Shown here in pieces: positions 18,905 to 26,754 of a stretch of DNA of 42,979 nt (position 1 is the first letter of the stretch; every line of letters starts with the position of its first letter). The notes beneath the pieces were generated by a model. The model made no database searches. It was not told where the DNA came from and saw nothing but the letters and a program-made list of their open reading frames with translations. The DNA lies in the NCBI GenBank assembly GCA_020049335.1, contig JAIFKX010000076.1, forward strand, positions 1 through 42,979, in the 5' to 3' direction. This DNA is from Paludibacter sp. Lineage in GTDB: Bacteria > Bacteroidota > Bacteroidia > Bacteroidales > Paludibacteraceae. The position numbers were made by a program, and so were the translations under genes.

Positions 18905-18957
18905 AATCTACTTGTTTTAATGATGGAAATTAATTCCTTAAATAAAACAAGTAGATT
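18905..18957 (+). terminator. Long perfect hairpin with nested inner stem, downstream of the beta-helix gene
   Basis: AATCTACTTGTTTTA (18905-18919) pairs perfectly with TAAAACAAGTAGATT (18943-18957), a 15-bp stem. The loop holds a smaller hairpin, GGAA (18925-18928) with TTCC (18934-18937). A T-run precedes the stem (18899-18904) and a short T-run follows it. The hairpin begins 12 bases after the stop codon. Best read as a terminator or mRNA-stabilising 3' hairpin separating the TonB receptor/beta-helix unit from the GH99-like unit. The downstream T-tract is short, so termination may be partial. Confidence 0.65.
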
Positions 18958-19097
18958 TTCAGTCCGATATAGACAATTTCGGATATTTCATGAAACAAAA
19001 CACAATAACATAATTTGATGCACAGGCTATGTTACTGTGTGAGCTCTCTTGCGGTAGAAAGTTTCCATCTGACAAATAAAAAATATATTAAAAACAA

Positions 19098-22000
19098 ATG
19101 AAATTACAAATTAGTTTAATTCAGAGACTCAGACAATCATTCTTGACTCTATTCTTGTTTTCAGCATTATTTACTGTTCATGCTACAACCTTTGATGCGG
19201 ATAAACCTATGATAGTATTTAATTCTGAGTATGTTCAGAGTTTCGAAACAAATACCTGGGATGATAACGCTTTTTACAATCAGTGGATTACTGTTGGTGA
19301 TAGATGTTTTTCGGCATCGGATATAACCAATGGTTACCTTCAATTTGTTTGGGTGCCAAAACGATTTATGATATCGAAATCGGCTTATAGTAAACCATAC
19401 ATTGTGAAATCTAAAATCTCTTATGGAAATCCTTCAAATCGTGGAGGTCTTGTAATTCGTCTGAGCGAACTTTCCGACAATATCCAAGAGCCACCTGCCG
19501 ACCCAGGCTTTAACCGTATGGGAGTTGCTTTTTATCCCGCCGATGCCAATAATTATTGTGTTCAATTTTCGGGCATTGAAAATAACAGAACTAATACACC
19601 CCAAAAAAAGATATTGATTCCAAAACCAACTAATATTAGCGATTTAATGTCGGGTGCTCATACTCTACAAGTCGAAGATTTTGGCGAAATTATTTATGTT
19701 TATATTGATAATGTTCCATTTTTCAGAATTGATTTCGGAGTCCGTTCAGCTGGTGTTTATACATCAGGAACTGTATATAATGCCGAAATGACTCAAATTG
19801 ATACTTTCACGGGAATGCTTATACCTGCATTGGGTAAAGTGGCTGTGGCACAACGCGATGCTGAGCTTCGTTTACATGAAATATCAATTAAAACCTTAAC
19901 TAAAGATATTACTTTTGATAAGCTAACTCCAACTTTGACTCCGCTTTATCAAGTTGATTGCTCTCAAGCATTTAATCAAGCCAACTTCGATGCTAATTGG
20001 GATGTTATCAGCTCGTTTAGCTCCACAAATACTACTTCTAGTTATTGGAAAATGGGCTGGATTAATCCACGAGTTTTACGAACAAAGAGTAATTTCAATA
20101 TCCCGTACGTATATGAAGTTGATTATTCATTAGCTACCGGCACAGTTCGGGGTGGTGTAATTATCAGAGCACCAAAAAATGGTTCAGCTGAAGATTTACA
20201 AGAAACCGGACAGAATGTTGTTGTTCCAATGTTTAATAGAGCAGGTATTGCTTTGTTTGCTAATGCTGACGGTTCACAAATGTATGTTCAATTTTCGGGA
20301 GTTGTTAATGGTTACACCACTCCCTATATTCGAATTAGTGTGCCTGCACCAGTGGGGGAGAATTTACGAAACAGAGCTTTGTTGAAAATTGAGGATTATG
20401 GTAATTCAATTTATGTTTTCTATAATTCAAAAAGCCTATGTAGAATTGATTTTGACCAAACATCTACCGAAAATAATGCATCAGGAGTGGTATATAATGG
20501 CTCTATGGTAATTCAGGGTTATTTTGAGAACATGGTGGTTCCAGTTACTGATTTTAAATTGGCTATTGCAGCTCGTGATGATGTTAGCTCTACTGATGAC
20601 CTCAGAATTTATAGCATTAAAATAAGCTCTGCTACGATGCTTCCAGAACCCCCATTTAACGTAACTGCCAAAGCTGGTGACAGCAAAGCAACAGTTTCAT
20701 TTTCAAAATCAGAAAATTTAGCTATTCCTGTATCGAAATATGTGGTGAAGTCTTATCCCGGAAATATCATAATTGATGGTACATCAAGTCCAATTACTAT
20801 CTTGGGACTTACTAATGGTGTAGAATACACTTTTACTGTTACTGCTGTTAATAGCATGGGCTCAAGTGCCGAAAGTGTTGCTTCGGCAGGTGTAACCCCT
20901 ACTAAAGCAATTTTGCAGCTAAGTTCGAATCAGAATCAATGGACAGGAACTGATGCTTTAGGACGTAAATTATCTGACGGATTAACATTGGATACACCAA
21001 AGAAAAACAAATATGTTGGTATTTTTTATTGGACATGGCATACCGATAATATTGCCGATTATTCGCCAGTGATGAATATCACGGAAATACGCAAGCAATA
21101 TCCTGAAGCAATGTCGGATTTTAATCACCCTGCCTGGAACAATAAGCCCGAAGGGGGAGTGTTTTGGTGGGATGAACCTTTGTTTGGTTATTATCGTACT
21201 ACCGATGAGTGGGTATTGCGCCGTCATGCCGAGATGCTTGCCGATGCGGGAGTTGACGTGGTATTTTTCGATTGTACGAATGGAAGTCAAACCTGGAAAA
21301 CATCGTACACAAAATTACTCGAAACATGGTCGAAAGCCAGAGAAGAAGGAGTAAAGACACCACAAGTGGCATTTATGTTACCTTTTGGTGCTACCGATGA
21401 TGCTGCATTATCAATGAGTGAACTTTATACCGATCTTTATGAGCCAGGGTTATATAAAGACTTATGGTTTATGTGGAAGGACAAACCACTAATTATGGCA
21501 TATCCCGAAATAAAAGCTCAAGCCGGTAATACTGCAGGAATGAAATTTACATCATCATCTACTTTTAATGCTGTAAATGTAACCTGCCCAAGCTGGACAA
21601 ATAGTATTGGAAATCTGACACTTAAGTTATATAATTGGAACACAAATTATAATACAAGTATATCTGGTAGTCCTATAGCTTCTAAAACATTTGAAAACTA
21701 CGATGATAATTCAAAACTTACACTAAACTTTGATGCACAGGTACAAGGAGATTATGTTTGGGAGTTAAGTGGTGCATCCGAAGTGGTTGGCGTTTGGAAA
21801 TGGACTGAAAGCAACAGTTCTTCTGTACAGAGTTATTTTGATGGCAAATCAGTGAGTGGAAACTATGAATCAGAAATTTTTTACGTCCAGAACAATTCCT
21901 ACACAGCTTTAGCCACTGGAACAAATCACATTCCATTACAGTTATTAGTATCGGTTCCACAATCAAGAGTAACAGCCATGCAATCGTTTTTCACTTTTCG

Positions 22001-24440
22001 TCCGGGTCAAGCCGACATGGTAAATGGACCAACGCGCAACGATCATTGGGGCTGGTTAGAGGTTGCACCTCAACATGCCTATATTCCTAAACCGGATGGT
22101 GGTTATGAACAAGCTACTGTTGGAGTAGCCCAAAATGCTTCTGATGCAAGTGGCGGACATGCTTCTGCATTTAATTCAGAGCTAACATACGGGAGAAGTT
22201 ATACCCACATGAATGGTCATGACAAAAGCGAAGATGCCTACCTGAAAGGGTTAAATTTTCAGGAACAATGGAATAATGCCTTTGCAATAGACCCCGATTT
22301 AATATTTGTAACGGGATGGAATGAATGGATAGGTGGACGTTGGTTGAGTTGGGATGTTAAACCATTTTCGTTTGTCGATACATATAGCGCTGAAAAAAGT
22401 AGGGATACAGAACCAGTTAAATCATGGGGAAATAAAGGCGATGTGTATTATTTACAATTAATTGAAAATATCCGAAAGTTTAAAGGGATTGATGCCATAG
22501 ATTCAACTTCAAACCTAAAAACGATAGATATTAGCCGCTTGTCCGACTGGAATGATGTTTATCCAAGCTATGTTTCGCACAAAGGAAACACCATTCACCG
22601 CAATCATAAAGGGGCTGGTAATACGCTTATTTATCAAAACATTACAGGTAGAAACGATATTGTTTCAGCAAAAGTAGCCCGAGATGCTCAATATATTTAT
22701 TTCTATGTTGAGACTGATGAAGCATTAAGTCCAAAAACCGACAATGGCTGGATGCGATTATTTATTGATATTGATAGAAATAAAAATACAGGTTGGGAAG
22801 GGTACAATTTTGTTTTAAACAGAACATCGCCTGGAAGTAAAGCTAGTTTAGAGTCCAATGTAAATAACGAATGGCAATGGCAGAGTGTGGGACTGTGTGA
22901 TTATTCTATCAATAATAATACTCTAACCGTTAAAATTGAACGCTCGAAACTAGGATTAACAGACCTGTCCGATTTGAATTTTGAATTTAAATGGAGTGAT
23001 AATATGCAAGAACAGGGCAATTTGATGGATTTTTATGTGAATGGGGATGTTGCTCCTGCTGGTAGGTTCAACTATATTTACAATCCACAAAAAAACGACG
23101 AAGGTTATTTAAAATCTTGTATGCCATTGGGTATAAATCAGGGACTTAAAGAAGAGGTTTTTGAAGGTGATTTCGACACAATACCAGACTTTAGTTCATT
23201 AAAAGTGTCAAAAACAAACTACCCGTTGGAGATAAATAATGTTTCGGACTATCCAAAATTTGGAAGTAACTTTAGTGGATTTATTGAAGCACCTCTCAAA
23301 GAAAGTTATAAGTTTACGCTTAGTTGCGATGCCGACACTAGATTGTATATCGATAATTTTTTAGTTACAGAATATGAAAATGGGCAGTTAAAATCGAATA
23401 ATATAATTAAATTAATGCCCGGTATGCATCAATTCAGATTGGAACATACTACGAAAGATACTAGCAAACCATTGGAGTGCTTTGTAGAGTCAAACTCTTT
23501 CAGTTCGACAAAATTGCCCGGTTCAGTATTGTACAAATACAACATAAAACCAGATGCAAGTATTAATTTCACTCAACCTCAGAAATATTATTCGTCAATT
23601 GATAGTGTGTTTTCAGTTAAAATTCAGGACAAAGATGGAACAATAGCTAAAGTTGAAATGTATGATAACAATCAATTATTAAAAACCGATACTTCTTTGC
23701 CGTTGAACACATACAATTTTGAAGTTGGCAATCACAAAGTACAATTAAAAATTACGGACAATGATGGAGGTGAAGTTGTGACAAATCAATTATCGTTTAT
23801 AGTTGAACCAGCTTTTGAAATACCGTGTCAGATTCTTCCCGATAAATTCTGTCAGTCATATAGTGTTTCCTTAATCAATTCTACTCATCCTCAGGGAGGT
23901 GTAGATATAAGAGCAGTATATGGATGGTCTGATTATTATATAAATGCACCTGAAAATGGATCCTACAAAGTTACATTTACGGTACCTGCTTCGGTTTCGG
24001 GCACAAAAAAAATAAGCGTAAAAAACAAAGGAGACGAAATTGCATTGGTAAATGTTGCCAATGTAGGTAATGCGCAGGCATGGTACGATGTAACAACTAC
24101 TGTAAACTTAACAGCAGGTATACATAAATTACATCTTGATTTTACAGGGAGTATTATTCTACATAAAATATCATTCGATTTTACGAATGCGTTAAATACC
24201 ACAAGCACTTTACGTTCTAAAATATCACCAAATCCATCGAAAGGTGAGTTTTTACTTCAAACAGATGAAAATATAGCTATGCTTGTAGTAACAAACTTAG
24301 TTGGTGAAGAACTTGAACGTTATCAAGGGTTCAATTCAAATAATTTTAGTTTTGGTCAAAACCTGAACTCAGGAGTTTATTTGGTAAGAGTTATGGGTAA
24401 AAGCGGTAAACAGAAAGTGCTGAAAATTGTAAAACAATAG
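19098..24440 (+). CDS. Giant modular secreted GH71/99-like protein with T9SS tail
   Basis: 1780 residues with a signal peptide (~1-29, ending TVHA). Domains: two copies of the jelly-roll-like module also seen in the first gene (~35-270, ~280-515; both with a GVAFYP/GIALFA-type strand and an EDFGEIIYVY/EDYGNSIYVF-type strand); fibronectin III (~518-605); GH99-like barrel (~612-1130) with KYVGIFYWTWH, GGVFWWDEPLFGYY, DVVFFDCTNG and TGWNEWIGGRW; a beta-rich domain of about 160 residues inserted in the barrel (~805-962); CBM9/DOMON-like (~1136-1327); PA14-like (~1340-1485); Ig-like (~1487-1577); CBM6-like (~1578-1700); and a T9SS tail (~1704-1780, ISPNPSKG). Inferred role: surface endo-glycanase with many binding modules. 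Glu1076 (GWNEW) fits one of the two GH99 active-site Glu; the second is Gly. The next gene is a tandem paralogue 3 bases away. Substrate unknown. Confidence 0.85.
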   Translation: MKLQISLIQRLRQSFLTLFLFSALFTVHATTFDADKPMIVFNSEYVQSFETNTWDDNAFYNQWITVGDRCFSASDITNGYLQFVWVPKRFMISKSAYSKPYIVKSKISYGNPSNRGGLVIRLSELSDNIQEPPADPGFNRMGVAFYPADANNYCVQFSGIENNRTNTPQKKILIPKPTNISDLMSGAHTLQVEDFGEIIYVYIDNVPFFRIDFGVRSAGVYTSGTVYNAEMTQIDTFTGMLIPALGKVAVAQRDAELRLHEISIKTLTKDITFDKLTPTLTPLYQVDCSQAFNQANFDANWDVISSFSSTNTTSSYWKMGWINPRVLRTKSNFNIPYVYEVDYSLATGTVRGGVIIRAPKNGSAEDLQETGQNVVVPMFNRAGIALFANADGSQMYVQFSGVVNGYTTPYIRISVPAPVGENLRNRALLKIEDYGNSIYVFYNSKSLCRIDFDQTSTENNASGVVYNGSMVIQGYFENMVVPVTDFKLAIAARDDVSSTDDLRIYSIKISSATMLPEPPFNVTAKAGDSKATVSFSKSENLAIPVSKYVVKSYPGNIIIDGTSSPITILGLTNGVEYTFTVTAVNSMGSSAESVASAGVTPTKAILQLSSNQNQWTGTDALGRKLSDGLTLDTPKKNKYVGIFYWTWHTDNIADYSPVMNITEIRKQYPEAMSDFNHPAWNNKPEGGVFWWDEPLFGYYRTTDEWVLRRHAEMLADAGVDVVFFDCTNGSQTWKTSYTKLLETWSKAREEGVKTPQVAFMLPFGATDDAALSMSELYTDLYEPGLYKDLWFMWKDKPLIMAYPEIKAQAGNTAGMKFTSSSTFNAVNVTCPSWTNSIGNLTLKLYNWNTNYNTSISGSPIASKTFENYDDNSKLTLNFDAQVQGDYVWELSGASEVVGVWKWTESNSSSVQSYFDGKSVSGNYESEIFYVQNNSYTALATGTNHIPLQLLVSVPQSRVTAMQSFFTFRPGQADMVNGPTRNDHWGWLEVAPQHAYIPKPDGGYEQATVGVAQNASDASGGHASAFNSELTYGRSYTHMNGHDKSEDAYLKGLNFQEQWNNAFAIDPDLIFVTGWNEWIGGRWLSWDVKPFSFVDTYSAEKSRDTEPVKSWGNKGDVYYLQLIENIRKFKGIDAIDSTSNLKTIDISRLSDWNDVYPSYVSHKGNTIHRNHKGAGNTLIYQNITGRNDIVSAKVARDAQYIYFYVETDEALSPKTDNGWMRLFIDIDRNKNTGWEGYNFVLNRTSPGSKASLESNVNNEWQWQSVGLCDYSINNNTLTVKIERSKLGLTDLSDLNFEFKWSDNMQEQGNLMDFYVNGDVAPAGRFNYIYNPQKNDEGYLKSCMPLGINQGLKEEVFEGDFDTIPDFSSLKVSKTNYPLEINNVSDYPKFGSNFSGFIEAPLKESYKFTLSCDADTRLYIDNFLVTEYENGQLKSNNIIKLMPGMHQFRLEHTTKDTSKPLECFVESNSFSSTKLPGSVLYKYNIKPDASINFTQPQKYYSSIDSVFSVKIQDKDGTIAKVEMYDNNQLLKTDTSLPLNTYNFEVGNHKVQLKITDNDGGEVVTNQLSFIVEPAFEIPCQILPDKFCQSYSVSLINSTHPQGGVDIRAVYGWSDYYINAPENGSYKVTFTVPASVSGTKKISVKNKGDEIALVNVANVGNAQAWYDVTTTVNLTAGIHKLHLDFTGSIILHKISFDFTNALNTTSTLRSKISPNPSKGEFLLQTDENIAMLVVTNLVGEELERYQGFNSNNFSFGQNLNSGVYLVRVMGKSGKQKVLKIVKQ

Positions 24441-24443
24441 AGA

Positions 24444-26720
24444 ATGTGTTGGGTTAGAGGAGTTCATAGTGGTTATATCAGGTTGTTTATTTTTATTGAG
24501 TTACTAGTAGGTGGAGCATTTCCTGTAGCAAATTCTCAAGTAATACCTGCATATAACCAACAATGGACTGCTACGGATGGACTTGGGCGCAAATTAGCTG
24601 ATTCTGAAACTTGTGGTCAGCCTCGAGAAAAAAAACATATTGGCATGTTTTATTGGACATGGCATACTGATGATTTGGCTGATTTTTCGCCCGTAATGAA
24701 CATAACAAAAATACGGAAGGAGCAACCGGGTGCAATGTCGGATTTTCATCATCCTGCTTGGCTAAATAAACCCGAAGGCGGTGTGTTTTGGTGGGATGAA
24801 CCTTTATTTGGTTACTACCGAACAACTGATGAATGGGTGTTGCGAAAACATGCCGAAATGCTTGCTGATGCTAGTGTCGATGTGGTTTTTTTTGATTGTA
24901 CAAATGGAAGTATCACCTGGAAATCTTCTTATATTAAATTACTCGAAGTGTGGTCGAAGGCTCGAAAAGATGGAGTTAATACTCCCGGAGTCGCTTTCGT
25001 GTTACCTTTCGCTAATACACCCGAAGCTACTTCAACACTGAATGAACTGTACACCGAATTGTATAAACCCGGATTGTATAAAGACTTATGGTTTTATTGG
25101 AATGGCAAACCGCTTATTATGGCATATCCCGAAGCTTCAGCGACAAAAAAAAGCTCAGCAGCCATGAAATTTACTGCTAATTCAACATTCAATAATATTG
25201 CTATTCAGTGCGGATCAATAGGAGAAAATGCAGAACTAACACTAAAATTATTCAAGTGGAAAGAGAGCTATTCTGAGAGTATTCAATCCAAACCAATAGC
25301 AGAGAAACAATTCAGCAATATAAAGGCAGATGACGTGCTTAATCTTTCTGTGGAGAACTTATCAAAAGGCGATTACCTCTGGGAGTTGAGTAACCCAATA
25401 AATACGGTAGGAGTTTGGAAATGGGATAACACAATTGATAGTTCCGGGGTTTTTCAAAGTTTTTACAATGGACTTTGTTGTACGGGGAGTTATTGTTTTA
25501 GTATTAACTATATAAATTCACCACTTCAAAGTAAATTTACAGAAAACAATTGTTTGCGAAAAGCAATTCAGTTGAATTCAACAGAAGTAACTCAACAAAG
25601 AATAGCCGAAATACAGGAGTTTTTTACTTTTCGCCCCGGTCAGCCCGATTATGTGTATGGTCCAACCCGAAATGATCACTGGGGATGGCTCGAAATAGCT
25701 CCTCAACATGGATTTGGAGCAAAACCCGATGGAGGTTTTGAGCAAACTACAGTAGGTGTAGCTCAAAATGCATCTGTTGCAAGTGACGGACATGCTTGCG
25801 CATTTAATTCAGAACTAACATACGGAAGAAGTTATACCCATAAAAACGGACAGGACACAGCCAGTATGGCATACCTAAAAGGATTAAATTTTCAAGAACA
25901 ATGGAATAATGCCATTGCAATAAACCCCGATTTGATATTTGTAACAGGATGGAATGAGTGGATTGGCGGAAGGTGGTTGAATTGGGATGTTAAACCTTTT
26001 GCCTTTGTTGACACTTACAGCGCTGAAAAAAGCCGCGACATTGAACCTGTCAAATCGTGGGGAAATAAAGGCGATGTATATTATATTCAACTTATTAATA
26101 ATATTCGAAAGTTTAAGGGATTAAAAGAACCTGACTCTGTTTCTCCACCTAAAACTATACGTTTAAAGAATCTAGATGATTGGCGTGATGTTCGTCCCAT
26201 TTATGCATCGTACATAGGAAATACAATGCATCGAAATCATCCAGGGCAAGGAAAAACGCTGATATATACAAACAAAACAGGACGAAATGACATAGTTGAA
26301 GCTAAAGTGGCTCAAGATAAACATTATCTTTATTTTTATGTAAAAACCGCGGATGTTTTAAGTGCTAAAACTGACGAAAATTGGATGCGACTGTTCATTG
26401 ATATTGATAGGGATAAGGCTACAGGCTGGGAAGGCTACGACTATATAATAAACCGATTATCGCCAACTGAATCTGCTGTTGTCGAAAAAAACATCCAAAA
26501 TTCGTGGAAGTGGAAAAAATCGGGTATAGCACAGTACAGTATTGAAGGTAATTGCTTAGTTATAAAGGTGAAGCGCTCCGATTTAAATATTGAAGAATAC
26601 CTGAATTTTGAGTTTAAGTGGAGCGATAACATGCAAGAAAATGGAAATGTTATGGACTTTTATGTAAACGGTGACGTGGCTCCGGGAGGAAGATTTAATT
26701 ATATTTATAAGCAAAAATAA
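24444..26720 (+). CDS. GH71/99-like protein, compact tandem paralogue
   Basis: 758 residues. It corresponds to the GH99-like plus CBM9-like core of the preceding protein without the N-terminal modules, PA14, Ig, CBM6 or sorting domain. The N-terminus has a hydrophobic stretch (LFIFIELLVGGAF, then VANSQ) consistent with a signal peptide, though it begins unusually (MCWVRGVHSG). The barrel (~32-575) has HIGMFYWTWHTDD, GGVFWWDEPLFGYY, GPTRNDHWGWLE and TGWNEWIGGRW (Glu505), with a similar inserted domain (~232-390) whose sequence has diverged more than the barrel. The CBM9/DOMON-like domain (~570-757) ends the protein. With no T9SS tail or lipobox it is probably periplasmic, acting on fragments produced by its large paralogue. 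It starts 3 bases after the previous stop and is followed by GH78 after 34 bases. Confidence 0.83.
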   Translation: MCWVRGVHSGYIRLFIFIELLVGGAFPVANSQVIPAYNQQWTATDGLGRKLADSETCGQPREKKHIGMFYWTWHTDDLADFSPVMNITKIRKEQPGAMSDFHHPAWLNKPEGGVFWWDEPLFGYYRTTDEWVLRKHAEMLADASVDVVFFDCTNGSITWKSSYIKLLEVWSKARKDGVNTPGVAFVLPFANTPEATSTLNELYTELYKPGLYKDLWFYWNGKPLIMAYPEASATKKSSAAMKFTANSTFNNIAIQCGSIGENAELTLKLFKWKESYSESIQSKPIAEKQFSNIKADDVLNLSVENLSKGDYLWELSNPINTVGVWKWDNTIDSSGVFQSFYNGLCCTGSYCFSINYINSPLQSKFTENNCLRKAIQLNSTEVTQQRIAEIQEFFTFRPGQPDYVYGPTRNDHWGWLEIAPQHGFGAKPDGGFEQTTVGVAQNASVASDGHACAFNSELTYGRSYTHKNGQDTASMAYLKGLNFQEQWNNAIAINPDLIFVTGWNEWIGGRWLNWDVKPFAFVDTYSAEKSRDIEPVKSWGNKGDVYYIQLINNIRKFKGLKEPDSVSPPKTIRLKNLDDWRDVRPIYASYIGNTMHRNHPGQGKTLIYTNKTGRNDIVEAKVAQDKHYLYFYVKTADVLSAKTDENWMRLFIDIDRDKATGWEGYDYIINRLSPTESAVVEKNIQNSWKWKKSGIAQYSIEGNCLVIKVKRSDLNIEEYLNFEFKWSDNMQENGNVMDFYVNGDVAPGGRFNYIYKQK

Positions 26721-26754
26721 ATCAGCTTTTATATAAAAACAAAAAATAACACCA

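Noticed and set aside
20982-21290. 102-aa minus-strand ORF
   Set aside because: Antisense shadow of the conserved GH99-like barrel; a similar shadow appears opposite the paralogue (24571-24825), as expected from coding constraint on the real gene.
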